A DNA stretch of 64,000 bases from an uncultured bacterium (lineage in GTDB: Bacteria; Spirochaetota; Leptospiria; Leptospirales; Leptonemataceae), in NCBI GenBank assembly GCA_937928085.1, contig CALFVU010000011.1:62001-126000 (forward strand). The letters are read 5' to 3'. The first letter of the stretch is position 1, and each line of letters begins with the position of its first letter. The notes below the pieces were generated by a model that saw only the letters and a list, made by a program, of their open reading frames with translations, was not told the DNA's origin and made no database searches. Of the stretch, positions 9,104-20,185 are shown piece by piece. Made by a program: the position numbers and the translations under genes.

Positions 9104-9679
9104 ATGAATCTTTTTTATAAATATATAAAATTACTTTTTTTTATCTTTCTGTTTAATTCGTGTAGAACTAGTTCTTTGATCTTACAAGATCAAATAGAAC
9201 CAAAGGTGCGTATTACTTTAGTAGATCATAGAATCCAATTTGTAATTCCCCCAACTTGGAATACATATTTTTCTTCTAAAAGATACTTTCATTTTATCGC
9301 TATCTCTTCTGATAGTATTTACGGGCCAAGAATTGAATACAGAGGTCTTAATAATACTTCGAAAACGAAACAAGAGCGAGATTTATATTCTTTAGGTTGG
9401 TATCAAGCAAGTGAAATTAATTTTCCTAAATGGAAATATATAGAAAAATCTTACGAAGAAATTCCATATAAAAACTACATCATTTATTCTTATAAGTTTA
9501 TTGGTGAATTTTACGATGGCAACATAAAAATCAAAAAATTAGGATTTTTAAGATTTTTAGATAAAAGAATCCATACAATTTACTATACTGATAAAGAATC
9601 AGATTTTGATGCGAATTTACCTTTATTTTTAAAAATTGATCAAAACATTGAGTATGAAGTTCTCATAGATCGATATTAA
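9104..9679 (+). CDS. Putative lipoprotein
   Basis: N-terminus LLFFIFLFNSCRTSS with a lipobox-like Cys; no recognised domain. Confidence 0.6.
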   Translation: MNLFYKYIKLLFFIFLFNSCRTSSLILQDQIEPKVRITLVDHRIQFVIPPTWNTYFSSKRYFHFIAISSDSIYGPRIEYRGLNNTSKTKQERDLYSLGWYQASEINFPKWKYIEKSYEEIPYKNYIIYSYKFIGEFYDGNIKIKKLGFLRFLDKRIHTIYYTDKESDFDANLPLFLKIDQNIEYEVLIDRY

Positions 9680-9742
9680 AATTTTTTTGACCAACAAAAA
9701 CAAAATTTAAAATTGAATATTTAATAAATCAAGGAGTTAAGA

Positions 9743-11191
9743 ATGAATACTTATGATGTAATTGTTATAGGTTCAGGACCGGGAGGTTATGTAGCTGCAA
9801 TTCGTTGCTCTCAATTAGGATTAAAAACTGCTATAATAGAAAAATCAGAATTAGGAGGCATTTGTCTAAATTGGGGATGTATACCCACAAAAGCTTTACT
9901 AGATTCCGCACATTTGGTTTCGAAAATAAAACATTCTGATGATTTTGGTATACATGTAGAAAATTTTAAGATCGATTTTGCAAAAATCATTCAAAGATCA
10001 AGAAATGTTGCTAACCAAATGTCAAAAGGGGTTTCTTATCTAATGAAAAAAAATCAAATCGATGTTTATTATGGTTATGGAATGTTTAAAGATAGTCACA
10101 CCATTCTGGTATACAAAGATGACTCTTTAAAAGAAATCATAGAAGAATTAAAAACAAAAAAAACGATCGTTGCAATTGGCGCAAGAGCTAAAGATTTACC
10201 AAAGATTTCTTTTGATGATAAATTAATCCTTGATTATAAAAAAGCTATGTCCTTAGAAAAAAAACCTGAAAGACTTCTTGTTGTTGGGGCAGGTGCAATT
10301 GGAATTGAATTTTCTGATTTTTATCATTCTCTTGGAACACAAGTTAGCATTTTAGAAATACTACCCCAATTATTACCTAACGAAGACGAAGAAATAGCAA
10401 AAACACTTGAAAATTCTTTTCGAAAAAGAGGAATTCAGATCTATACAGGAAGTCAAATTCAAAATGTTATCAAAAATTCAAACTCTGTAGTGGTTGAATT
10501 TGTAGATAAAAATCAAAAGTATTATAAAGAAGAATTTGATGCTATTTTGCTAGCAACAGGGATTGTAGCCAATACAGATAAAATCAATTTAGATAAAGTT
10601 TTTGTAGATTTAAATAAAGATAAGATCAAAGTAAATGATTATTATCAAACATCGAATCCAGACATTTATGCAATTGGTGATTGTATTCCTACACCTGCAT
10701 TGGCGCATGTTGCAAGCTTCGAAGGCATAAAAGCTGCAGAGGCAATTTATTTAAGTTTACAAAAAGAAAATAAAACAGAACAAAAAAAACATTTATCTAT
10801 TTATTACGAGCCCTTAAATTATTCTTTAATCCCCTTTTGCACGTATTGTAATCCCGAAGTAGCTTCTTTTGGTCTTACAGAAAAAAAAGCAAAAGAAAAA
10901 GGTTATTCTATTTCTGTAGGAAAATTTCCTTTACAAGCATCCGGGAGAGCTAAAGCCAGTGGTGAAAGCGAAGGTTTTGCAAAAGTCATTATTGATACCA
11001 AATATCATAAAATTTTAGGAATGCATATTATTGGAAAAAATGCAACTGAAATCATATCCGAAGGAATTGTAGCTGTAAAATCAGAAATGTTGGCAGAGGA
11101 TTTAGCTAATACCATACATCCTCATCCTACAATGTCAGAAATTCTAATGGAAGCTGCTGGAGATTCTTACGGAGAAGCGATCAATAAGTAG
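9743..11191 (+). CDS. lpdA: Dihydrolipoyl dehydrogenase
   Basis: GSGPGGYVAAIRCSQLG, GGICLNWGCIPTKALL redox disulfide, HPHPTMSEILMEAAGD C-terminus; AAGGAG RBS. Confidence 0.95.
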   Translation: MNTYDVIVIGSGPGGYVAAIRCSQLGLKTAIIEKSELGGICLNWGCIPTKALLDSAHLVSKIKHSDDFGIHVENFKIDFAKIIQRSRNVANQMSKGVSYLMKKNQIDVYYGYGMFKDSHTILVYKDDSLKEIIEELKTKKTIVAIGARAKDLPKISFDDKLILDYKKAMSLEKKPERLLVVGAGAIGIEFSDFYHSLGTQVSILEILPQLLPNEDEEIAKTLENSFRKRGIQIYTGSQIQNVIKNSNSVVVEFVDKNQKYYKEEFDAILLATGIVANTDKINLDKVFVDLNKDKIKVNDYYQTSNPDIYAIGDCIPTPALAHVASFEGIKAAEAIYLSLQKENKTEQKKHLSIYYEPLNYSLIPFCTYCNPEVASFGLTEKKAKEKGYSISVGKFPLQASGRAKASGESEGFAKVIIDTKYHKILGMHIIGKNATEIISEGIVAVKSEMLAEDLANTIHPHPTMSEILMEAAGDSYGEAINK

Positions 11192-11260
11192 TGGTGATAA
11201 TTAAAAATAATGTTTACGTAATTCAATTCACAAAAAAAGCTTTTTGTTGATAAATTTTCT

Positions 11261-11872
11261 ATGAACTTTCTTTTAGCAATTCAGCTTCTAGAAATTATTT
11301 TTAAATCTCCTAATAAATTTCTTAATCTTTCAAATCGATTCAATGATTCTTTCCAAACTGTAAAAGAAATTTTTTATAATCTTCATTTACCTTTTATGAT
11401 TCATTTTCCAATTGTAATTTTATTCAGCCCTTATTCGTGGTATTCGTATTTTTTAAAAAATCTAACTATAGATAAAATTATCATATATTATTTTCTTTTT
11501 CCCCTTTTTGTATATTGTTTTTTGATTTTATTTCTTGTATTTTTTGATAAATTGCAAATTTATTCACAAATTCCCACAGTTGGTTTAAAAAAACATTATT
11601 TTTGTTCTTATAGTTCTATTGTTGTTAGCGCTTCGATGGTTTTTTTTATCTTTCATCCTTTTGTGGGTTTTATTGGTTTAATTGTTTCTTTTATTTATAG
11701 TTTTTTGATTAGTATATTTTTATGGTCAAAGTACTTAAACAAAAGCATAAAACAATTAATTTTAGAAGCTTTTCTTACGTTGTCTTTTTTTTTGTTTTTT
11801 ATATTTTTAGTAGTCTTAATTTTAAATATATTGAATTCCTATAAAGAACTTAAGAGATTTGGTATTTTATGA
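11261..11872 (+). CDS. YIP1-like integral membrane protein
   Basis: About 5 TM segments, YIP1-like layout; ATGA overlap with mpl. Confidence 0.5.
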   Translation: MNFLLAIQLLEIIFKSPNKFLNLSNRFNDSFQTVKEIFYNLHLPFMIHFPIVILFSPYSWYSYFLKNLTIDKIIIYYFLFPLFVYCFLILFLVFFDKLQIYSQIPTVGLKKHYFCSYSSIVVSASMVFFIFHPFVGFIGLIVSFIYSFLISIFLWSKYLNKSIKQLILEAFLTLSFFLFFIFLVVLILNILNSYKELKRFGIL

Positions 11873-13320
11873 AAATACATTTGATCGGTATTGGCGGAAT
11901 AGCAATGGGGAATTTAGCCAAAATGTTAAAAGATATTGGTTTTGATGTTTCGGGCTCCGATAAAGAGCTTTTTCCTCCTATGTCTATAAAATTAGCAGAA
12001 TGGGGGTTCGAAGTAAAAAGCTTTTCAGAAGAAAACATTATCGATGCAAATGGAAACCCAAAAGCTGATCTTTATATTGTAGGAAATGTGATTTCTCGTG
12101 GAAATGTAGAAGTAGAAGCAATTTTAAATTATAACTTACCCCTAATGAGTATGCCACAAGCGTTATATGAATTTTTTTTAAAAAAAAAGAAAGTGATCGT
12201 TATTGCAGGAACTCATGGAAAAACTACCACAACGTTTTTAGTTCATTATATTTTAGAAAAAGCGGGTTATGATGTAGGATTATTCGCTGGAGGCATAAGA
12301 GCAGATGGGCATCCAGGCTCTAAAATTGGAACTAGCGAATATTTTGTAATAGAAGGAGATGAATACGACACTTCTTTTTTTGATAAAAAACCAAAATTTT
12401 TACACTATCGACCTTACTATTTAATCCTTACTTCAATCGAATATGATCACGCAGATATTTATCAAAATATCGAAGATTATAAACATTCTTTTAGACTTTT
12501 ATTACGATGGATACCCCAGAAAGGAGTAATCATTGCAAACTATGATAACCAATACATTCAAGAAATATTACAAAATATGTCGAATGTTATTTTTTGCACA
12601 CAAAAAGAAGAACTACCAAACAATTTAAAAAATATTTACAAATTTTCTTTTATAGAAAATCAACTGATATTGCCTATCGGAAAAGTTACACCTAAAATTT
12701 TTGGAATGCACAATTATTCGAATATTTTAGCAGCAACCTTACTTCTTAAAGAATTGAATATCGAGGATAAAATCATCATTAAAGGAATTGAAGAATTTCC
12801 AGGTGTATTAAGAAGACAGCAATTAAGAAAAAAAATTTTATTTGACGAAATGTCTATTGAATTTTACGAAGATTTTGCACATCATCCAACAGCAGTTTAC
12901 GAAACCATCAAAGCGTTTAAAAATCATTTTATAAATGTCTTAATCATTGCTTGTTATGAACCTAGAAGTGCAACAAGCCATAGAAATGTTTTTCAGAAAC
13001 AATATCCTAAAGCTTTTCTTTATGCTAATGCAGTTTACATTTGCGATATTTATGATCCAAAAAAAGTAGAATCAACACAACAATTAAATGTTAAGCAAAT
13101 TATTGAAGATATACAAATTTATAATCCAAGAGCTTACTTTTGTGAAACTCCTAAAGAAGTATTTTTAAAATTAAAACGAAATTTTTTAGACTATTGTGTT
13201 CTTGCAAAAAAGCATAACCTTAGTAGAATAATCATTTTATGTATGAGCAATGGAAATTTTGGAAACATTTATACCGAAATTGAAAACTGGATGGATAAAT
13301 TAGCTTCTATTGATCAATAA
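11869..13320 (+). CDS. mpl: UDP-N-acetylmuramate:L-alanyl-gamma-D-glutamyl-meso-diaminopimelate ligase-like Mur ligase
   Basis: MKIHLIGIGGIAMGNLAKMLKD.GFDVSGSD, IAGTHGKTTTTFLVHYIL, VIEGDEYDTSFFDKKPKFLHY, FEDFAHHPTAVYETI. Confidence 0.9.
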   Translation: MKIHLIGIGGIAMGNLAKMLKDIGFDVSGSDKELFPPMSIKLAEWGFEVKSFSEENIIDANGNPKADLYIVGNVISRGNVEVEAILNYNLPLMSMPQALYEFFLKKKKVIVIAGTHGKTTTTFLVHYILEKAGYDVGLFAGGIRADGHPGSKIGTSEYFVIEGDEYDTSFFDKKPKFLHYRPYYLILTSIEYDHADIYQNIEDYKHSFRLLLRWIPQKGVIIANYDNQYIQEILQNMSNVIFCTQKEELPNNLKNIYKFSFIENQLILPIGKVTPKIFGMHNYSNILAATLLLKELNIEDKIIIKGIEEFPGVLRRQQLRKKILFDEMSIEFYEDFAHHPTAVYETIKAFKNHFINVLIIACYEPRSATSHRNVFQKQYPKAFLYANAVYICDIYDPKKVESTQQLNVKQIIEDIQIYNPRAYFCETPKEVFLKLKRNFLDYCVLAKKHNLSRIIILCMSNGNFGNIYTEIENWMDKLASIDQ

Positions 13321-13400
13321 ATTTTACAAATAGAGTTCAAAAATCATTTTAAAAATTCATTTAGAATTTAAAAACCCATTAACGATAATAAATCCTAAAG

Positions 13401-16184
13401 ATGAAAAAAAGTATTTTCCAAAACATTGATATTAAAAAATATTTTGAAAACTTTTCTTTAATCAATCTATTTTTTTTTATATTTGGTCTTATTTTAACTG
13501 TTTCGAGTATTTTTTTAAAAGAAGACGAAGTACTAAAAGAAAAGTCTGGGATTATTGGATATTATTTATTTTTTATTTTATATGAATTATTCGGTTTAGG
13601 AACTTTTTTTATTGGTCCGATATATATCGTTGCTTCTTTAAAAAGTTATTTTTCAGAGAATATTAGATTTATTCAAAACGCATTTTTAGGAAGTATTTTT
13701 TTCTTATTCTCTTTTAGTTTTCTTTTAGCATATTTTGGTAATTCTTCTTGTGGTTTTCTGGGAAATCAATTTTTTATATGGAGTAGCGAATTATTCGGAA
13801 GTATCTCTTCTTTTATAATTTTTGTAATCATTTTCTCACTATCTGTACTCAAAATGTTTTCTTATGAAATTCAACAGATACGATTTTTACAGGAAGAAAA
13901 AAAAAGCTTTCATTTCGAATCTTTGTTAGGAATTATACTCTTTTTAATAAATTATAAAAAAATATTTAAATTTTTTCGAAGTAAGTTCATAATAAATACC
14001 GATACAATAAAAAGAAATATGAAGTTTCCAAAAAAAATCTTTGGTTCTAAAACAAAGCCCCCTTGGATCCAAAAAATTGAAATCAAAGAAACTCAAAAAG
14101 AAAGTGAAAAAGAAATTAAAGATTTTAAAATTTACGAGGAAAAAAAGGAATCTCATAAAGATTTGAATCAGGAAGAAAATGACTTTAATCCATTTTTAGA
14201 TTTACATGAAAAACAAAATACTCACAATCATAGTATACATTACGAAGAAATTTTTTTGGAAAATACTGAGGAAGCTCTGAGCATAAGTTATGATCCATCC
14301 CGAAATCGATTTTTATTCAATAATAACGAAAGCTTAAAAAAAAAAATTGAATGGGAAAAGCTAAAACATTCTTCTATTTTAGAAGATTTAGTGTTAGAAC
14401 CTTCACTGACAAAATTCATCCAAACTAAATCAGAAAATTTGCATTCATCTGAGTTATTAGAGAAAGAAAATCTATCGAATTCTTTTCTTACAGAAGAAGT
14501 TTTAGATGAAACTATATCCGAAAAATTTAAAGAAAGCAACATAGAAGAAAGCAATTTCGATCAATACGAGAAATTAGAACCCGATATAAACGAAGAAATC
14601 GAAAGTTTCTCTGATCTTCTACAAGAAAATGATCGTATGAATTCTTTAAATAAACAAAAAGAAATCTTTATACCACAAAACAAAGAAATAATTTCTTATC
14701 ATTTGAATTCAGAATCTTATTTAAAAAAACTTAATGAATTACAAGAACAAATTATCTCTTCTGAAAGAGTGGTATCCTATCGTTTATCAACGAATAGCAT
14801 AAAATTTGGAGAAAATTCAAGTATTTCTAGTTTTGTGATCCAACAGGAAATTCAGGAAAATTGGCAAAAATTAGAAAAAGTGCTAAACGATTTTAGTATA
14901 AAAGCTCAGGTAGTTGGTGCAACAAGAGGTCCTATGATCACAATGTTTGAAGTGCTACTAGAACCCGGTGTTAGAGTAAATCGCATCCTTAGTTTACAAG
15001 ACGAAATTCGAATGAATTTAGCTACCATCTCTATTCGAATAGTTGCACCGATACCCGGAAAAACTACAATTGGTATAGAAGTGCCAAACAAAAACCGTGA
15101 GTTTATAAGTCTGGGGGATATTCTTCAAAAAGATTTAGAATTTTTTTCTAAAAAAAGAGATATCAATATCCCTTTAGGAAAAGATGTTTCGGGCATAACT
15201 CGCTATATCGATCTTACAAAACTACCTCATCTTTTGATTGCAGGTGCTACAGGAGCTGGAAAATCTGTGTTTCTGAATTCTATTATTGCATCTCTTTTGT
15301 TTCAATATTCACCCGAAAAAATTCGCTTTTTGATGATAGATCCCAAAATGGTAGAACTTAAACTTTACGAAGGAATTCCCCATCTTTTATATCCTGTTAT
15401 TGTAGATACAAAACTAGCAGAGAAAGCTTTACAATGGGCTGTAAATGAAATGGAAAACCGATATAAACTTTTTTCTCTTACAAAATGTCGTGATATACGT
15501 TCTTATAACGAAAAAATTCAGAACAAACAAATCGTAGGTTCTCCTATACCATATATTGTAATTTTTATTGACGAACTTGCAGATTTAATGATGATTTCTC
15601 CTAAAGAAGTAGAAGAATCTGTAATTCGATTAACGCAAAAAGCACGTGCGGTAGGAATCCATTTAGTTTTAGCCACTCAAAGGCCTTCTGTAGATGTTAT
15701 AACCGCTTTAATTAAAGCAAATTGTCCTGCAAGAGTGTCTTTTCAGGTTGCTCAAAAAGTTGATTCTCGTATTATACTAGACACAAATGGTGCAGAAACG
15801 TTATTAGGTAAAGGTGATATGTTATATAAATCTCCTTCTTCTACACTGCCGATTCGAATACAATCACCGAATATCACAGAAGAAGAAATAGAAGCGATTG
15901 TAAAAGAAACTCAAAAATATGGATTTTTCGGATATATTGAACTTCCACAAGAAGAAGAAGTTCAATTAGAATTTGGCTTTTCCGAAGTAGATGAAGATTT
16001 AATTGAAAAAGCTTGGAAAATTATTTTAGAAACTGGCAAAACCTCTACTTCTTATATTCAGAGAAGATTACGAATTGGTTATAACAGAGCAGCAAATATA
16101 ATAGAAAAACTAGAAGAATTGGGTTACTTAAGTCCAGCAACAAACAATAAACCGAGAGAAATATTAAGACGAGATAGATTATAA
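13401..16184 (+). CDS. ftsK: DNA translocase FtsK/SpoIIIE
   Basis: N-terminal TM region, LLIAGATGAGKSVFLNSIIASLL Walker A, IVIFIDELADLMM Walker B, ATQRPSVDVITALIKANCPARVSFQV, C-terminal gamma winged helix. Confidence 0.95.
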   Translation: MKKSIFQNIDIKKYFENFSLINLFFFIFGLILTVSSIFLKEDEVLKEKSGIIGYYLFFILYELFGLGTFFIGPIYIVASLKSYFSENIRFIQNAFLGSIFFLFSFSFLLAYFGNSSCGFLGNQFFIWSSELFGSISSFIIFVIIFSLSVLKMFSYEIQQIRFLQEEKKSFHFESLLGIILFLINYKKIFKFFRSKFIINTDTIKRNMKFPKKIFGSKTKPPWIQKIEIKETQKESEKEIKDFKIYEEKKESHKDLNQEENDFNPFLDLHEKQNTHNHSIHYEEIFLENTEEALSISYDPSRNRFLFNNNESLKKKIEWEKLKHSSILEDLVLEPSLTKFIQTKSENLHSSELLEKENLSNSFLTEEVLDETISEKFKESNIEESNFDQYEKLEPDINEEIESFSDLLQENDRMNSLNKQKEIFIPQNKEIISYHLNSESYLKKLNELQEQIISSERVVSYRLSTNSIKFGENSSISSFVIQQEIQENWQKLEKVLNDFSIKAQVVGATRGPMITMFEVLLEPGVRVNRILSLQDEIRMNLATISIRIVAPIPGKTTIGIEVPNKNREFISLGDILQKDLEFFSKKRDINIPLGKDVSGITRYIDLTKLPHLLIAGATGAGKSVFLNSIIASLLFQYSPEKIRFLMIDPKMVELKLYEGIPHLLYPVIVDTKLAEKALQWAVNEMENRYKLFSLTKCRDIRSYNEKIQNKQIVGSPIPYIVIFIDELADLMMISPKEVEESVIRLTQKARAVGIHLVLATQRPSVDVITALIKANCPARVSFQVAQKVDSRIILDTNGAETLLGKGDMLYKSPSSTLPIRIQSPNITEEEIEAIVKETQKYGFFGYIELPQEEEVQLEFGFSEVDEDLIEKAWKIILETGKTSTSYIQRRLRIGYNRAANIIEKLEELGYLSPATNNKPREILRRDRL

Positions 16185-16811
16185 AACTTTTAAGTAGCTA
16201 ACATCAATAAATTTATTTTTATCTTTTTTAACTATAAAACCATAAACATATGGGTTGATATTCAATGTTTTAACAATCATACAACCTGCTTCTTCTATAC
16301 AAAATTTCATTCTTTCGGAAGAAACTTTTTGAGACAAATCGGGACCAAAGGGTGTTTCTGTTCGTTCCCAATCAATAATTACAAAAAATCCATCTTCTTT
16401 TAGAATTCTTCCTGTTCCTAAAATTCCCAAAGTAGGATTTGCAAAAGTGGACAACACACATGAACAAAAGATTATGTCCATTTCTGGAATCCATTCCGGT
16501 AGCAAAGGATGTTCTGTTTTTTCTACATAAAATGGAATAAAATTCTTAAAACCTTCTTTTACTTTTCGTTGCAAGACATAATCAATTAAAATTTCTTGAC
16601 ATTCAGCACCCCATACAAATACATCTTTTTCTCCAAATTCAAAAAATGAAGGCAGAAAATAACCATTCCCCATACCAAAATCTAAAATAGTTTTTTTATT
16701 TCTCCAATCAATTTGTTGAAAGATTTTTTCAGTTGGAAACAGTTCTCTTCGTTCTGGAGATAACAAAAATCGGTGATATTCTGGATCTTCGTAATAAGGT
16801 AAACCTCTCAT
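16179..16811 (-). CDS. SAM-dependent methyltransferase-like protein
   Basis: KTILDFGMGNGYFLPSFFEFG motif I, DIIFCSCVLSTFANP, GRILKEDGFFVIIDWE. Confidence 0.7.
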   Translation of the reverse strand: MRGLPYYEDPEYHRFLLSPERRELFPTEKIFQQIDWRNKKTILDFGMGNGYFLPSFFEFGEKDVFVWGAECQEILIDYVLQRKVKEGFKNFIPFYVEKTEHPLLPEWIPEMDIIFCSCVLSTFANPTLGILGTGRILKEDGFFVIIDWERTETPFGPDLSQKVSSERMKFCIEEAGCMIVKTLNINPYVYGFIVKKDKNKFIDVSYLKVL

Positions 16812-16871
16812 TTTTTAATTGATTCTTATTAAATTTTTATTTTTTTATAACCGAAATAGAGTCAATGAGTT

Positions 16872-18908
16872 ATGAGTAAACAAAAACTTTTTGCTTTTTT
16901 TTGTATTGTTTATTTTCTTACGGATATTTATCCAATTAGTAGAGGAAAAAACATCCCGGGTATAGATCCTCTACCTATTGCAATAGATTCAGAATCTCCC
17001 GCTACTCAGCCAACAACACAAATATCACCGGATACCACAACCACAGAACAACCTAAGGATAAAACAATAAGTACTTTAGATTTACCAGATTTTCCCCGTA
17101 TACGTAATTTAAAAGTATTTATGGATTCTACATATCCATATTCTGCAAAAATTGTTTGGGAAGTTCACCCAAAAACATCTACTCCAATTTATGTAGTTAG
17201 ATATTCGAAACCTATTTCTACAAAAGAAATTTTATTGAATTCTTATAATATAACCTCACCTCCTCTTTCTCCTTCCACAACTTCTTTTATAGATAGAGAT
17301 TTACCCGAAGGAGTTTATTATTATGCAGCAGTTACTTCTTTTGAACTTAGCAAAGAAGGATATTTAGTTTTAAAGCCAGAAGTGAATTATACTGTAAATC
17401 CTTTTATCGTTTACAGAGATTCAAAAACCGAAAACATAAGTAGTACTGAAGAATTAAAAACAAATATACAAATCGACAGAAGCAAGTTAAAACCATCAGA
17501 TTATGAAATTTCAGAATTATCAGCATTAAGCACAGAAAAAGGTGTTGTACTAAATTGGGAACCATCTAAAATCCCAGAAATCAAATATAAAATCTATAGA
17601 GGGAAAGAACCTTTAGATTCGATTGATAGATTACAAAAAGCCACACTTTTAGGAGAAAGCACAAAACCGTATTTTTTGGATGAAAATCCTTTAAAAGATG
17701 AAGCTGTATTTTATGGTGTATCTACATATGACATTGTGCTTAATAAAGAGTTTTCTGATCTCAAATTTCGAAAGTCATATATCTCTTACACATACCAAAA
17801 ACCACAGATGGAATACCAATTTTTGAATTATTTGCCAGATTCTATTATTGCTTATCAAGTAGACAAAAATTCAATCCAGTTATTTTGGGTTGATTCAGGT
17901 CCGGGAGTAAAATTTTATAAGGTTTATAGAAGTGATGAACCTATCAATTCTGAGCAAAAACTTGAAAATTCAAAATTTTTAGGTGTTGTACAATCGGGAA
18001 GTTATGGATTTATAGATAAAGACTTAACTTCAGGTAGATATTTTTATGCTGTCATGCCAGTAATTTCTAATAATAACGAATTAAAACTTTTTTATGCTAA
18101 TCGGACTTTTACAACATATAGTATCGTGATCGATAGTGATCCTATCACAACTCCTACATCGAGAGAAAAAATTACAACCATCGAAAAAAAAGAAGAATCT
18201 TATAAATCAAATATTAAAAACATTTCTATTCGTGTAGAAGAACAAAACAATGTTCGCATTAATTGGGATTACATTAGCAACAACAACAGTAAAAATATAA
18301 AAATCCTTATTTATCGAAGCCCGGTTTTGATTAAAGAATACAAAGATTTAAAAAATAATAGTGAATATATTGGAGAGTTTCCATTAGTAGCAGGTGTATA
18401 TCTAGATAGAAATCTCCCCGAAGGTAAGTACTATTATAACTTTGTAGAGTTTAATACACAAAGTAATGAAATCGTAGCATTTTATTATCTTAAAAAGTAT
18501 ATTGAAATCAAGCAAGAATCGATAAACGACATACGAAAAGAAACATTAACTTTAAAACAAGAAACTCAAGAAACAAATGAAACTAAGAACAATACAAAAG
18601 AAAAAGATAATCTAAAACATACGAAAGAGAATATCGATTATGATTCTGAAATAGAAAAGATTGGAAGAATGATTTTTTTAGAAAACAGATTACAAAAAGC
18701 ACAAGATCAAATCTTAGAATTTTTAGAAAAACAAAAAGATCTAAAAAGAGAACAAATAGGTAAACTAAAATTTTATTATGGTGTAATTTTATACAAAAAC
18801 AATAAAAAAGACGAAGCTAAAAAATTATTCTCTGATTCGGATGTACAGAAATTCGATTCTACTAGAGCTAATTTTTGGTATAAAAAAATTTTAGAAGAAG
18901 AGCTATGA
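16872..18908 (+). CDS. Exported protein with four fibronectin-III-like repeats
   Basis: Recurring W...(Y/R)YR/YSKP...(F/L)IDRDLPEGxYYYAV-type modules from about residue 76 to 590; C-terminal helical region. Confidence 0.65.
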   Translation: MSKQKLFAFFCIVYFLTDIYPISRGKNIPGIDPLPIAIDSESPATQPTTQISPDTTTTEQPKDKTISTLDLPDFPRIRNLKVFMDSTYPYSAKIVWEVHPKTSTPIYVVRYSKPISTKEILLNSYNITSPPLSPSTTSFIDRDLPEGVYYYAAVTSFELSKEGYLVLKPEVNYTVNPFIVYRDSKTENISSTEELKTNIQIDRSKLKPSDYEISELSALSTEKGVVLNWEPSKIPEIKYKIYRGKEPLDSIDRLQKATLLGESTKPYFLDENPLKDEAVFYGVSTYDIVLNKEFSDLKFRKSYISYTYQKPQMEYQFLNYLPDSIIAYQVDKNSIQLFWVDSGPGVKFYKVYRSDEPINSEQKLENSKFLGVVQSGSYGFIDKDLTSGRYFYAVMPVISNNNELKLFYANRTFTTYSIVIDSDPITTPTSREKITTIEKKEESYKSNIKNISIRVEEQNNVRINWDYISNNNSKNIKILIYRSPVLIKEYKDLKNNSEYIGEFPLVAGVYLDRNLPEGKYYYNFVEFNTQSNEIVAFYYLKKYIEIKQESINDIRKETLTLKQETQETNETKNNTKEKDNLKHTKENIDYDSEIEKIGRMIFLENRLQKAQDQILEFLEKQKDLKREQIGKLKFYYGVILYKNNKKDEAKKLFSDSDVQKFDSTRANFWYKKILEEEL

Positions 18909-20185
18909 ATCATAAAAAGATTTTTTTATTACTCATTTCAGGGCTATTATCTATTGGATCGGGAGTCATTTTAATAGCCTCTGATTATAAAAATATCAGA
19001 GATAATTATATAAGATTATACTATAGCTTTTCTCAACAACTAACACCCAATAAAATTAGCGAAGCAGAACCAAAAGATCATACTCCAGAAAAATTAAAAA
19101 GTGACTTAAAAATGGCAGAGGAATATTTAAGACAAAATTCGTATGAATCGGTTCGAAAAGCCTTAGACATCTATAATAAAGTTTTATCTTTTTCTAATGA
19201 AATAGAAATAACCCAATTAGCAAAGTATGGCCTTTCTTATGCTTTATTTCGATTAAATGACGAAACTCGCTCTCTTCAGATATTAAGAGAATTAAAAAAA
19301 GAAAAAATACTAAATCCAATTTTAGAAGAAGAAATTCAATTTTTATTAGGTAAAATTTTATTGCTTAGAGGACACGAAGACGAAGGAAAGTCAATTTTAC
19401 AAACCTTACTAGCTAAAACAGACTCATCAGACTTAAAATCAAGAATTCATGTTACGTTTGGTGATTATTACTATTTAAAAAAAAACTATAAAAAAGCCAA
19501 AAAGAGTTACTTAATTGCTTTAGAATATAATCCTGATAATCTCCATGCTGGAATAAATAAAGAAAATCTTATTCAAAAGAAAAATTTTATTCCTTTTGAA
19601 CACGACTTTTATGATCAATCCATTTTTAGTAAAGTTTTAGAAAAAGAAGCGCGTAAAGATACAAAAACAAAAGTAAGAAAAAGTAAAGAAAATAAAGAAT
19701 CAAAAGAAGAAACTAAAAAAGATATAAAGGAAAGAATAGAAACTTTAAACAGAAAATTTGAACAAAGTATTGTATTACTCAATAGGGGAGAAATTACTTC
19801 AGCAAGTAATCTACTAATTGAAGTAGAAAAAGAAGCGAACGAAATATTATTAGAAGAAACACAAACCCTCAAAGAAAATCAAAGAAGTAAATTAAATGAA
19901 CTTTTGGAGAAGGTTTATTATCATTTAGGAGAGCTTTCCGAAAAATTAAATCAGACAGAATTAGCGAAATCATATTATGATAAAGTTCTCGAAAATCCCA
20001 CAATTAATTTTGATCAAGCTTCCTTAGTTAAAAAAGGCATTTTATATTTCAAAGAAAATCAATATAAACAAGCTTATAGAACTTTTAAAAGAGCTATCGA
20101 TATTGATCCCAATGGTAAATTTGTAGATAAAGCAAAAGAATGGTTACAGGAAACAGAAAAAATCTTACAAGAACAAGAACGATAA
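18905..20185 (+). CDS. TPR-repeat protein, N-terminal membrane anchor
   Basis: Signal/TM N-terminus; TPR-like segments (GDYYYLKKNYKKAKKSYLIALEYNPDNLHAG; ENQYKQAYRTFKRAIDIDPNGKF); ATGA overlap with upstream gene. Confidence 0.75.
   Translation: MNHKKIFLLLISGLLSIGSGVILIASDYKNIRDNYIRLYYSFSQQLTPNKISEAEPKDHTPEKLKSDLKMAEEYLRQNSYESVRKALDIYNKVLSFSNEIEITQLAKYGLSYALFRLNDETRSLQILRELKKEKILNPILEEEIQFLLGKILLLRGHEDEGKSILQTLLAKTDSSDLKSRIHVTFGDYYYLKKNYKKAKKSYLIALEYNPDNLHAGINKENLIQKKNFIPFEHDFYDQSIFSKVLEKEARKDTKTKVRKSKENKESKEETKKDIKERIETLNRKFEQSIVLLNRGEITSASNLLIEVEKEANEILLEETQTLKENQRSKLNELLEKVYYHLGELSEKLNQTELAKSYYDKVLENPTINFDQASLVKKGILYFKENQYKQAYRTFKRAIDIDPNGKFVDKAKEWLQETEKILQEQER

Noticed and set aside
13944-15091. 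Three antisense ORFs inside ftsK (70, 88, 61 aa)
   Set aside because: Shadow frames of a real gene without independent signals.
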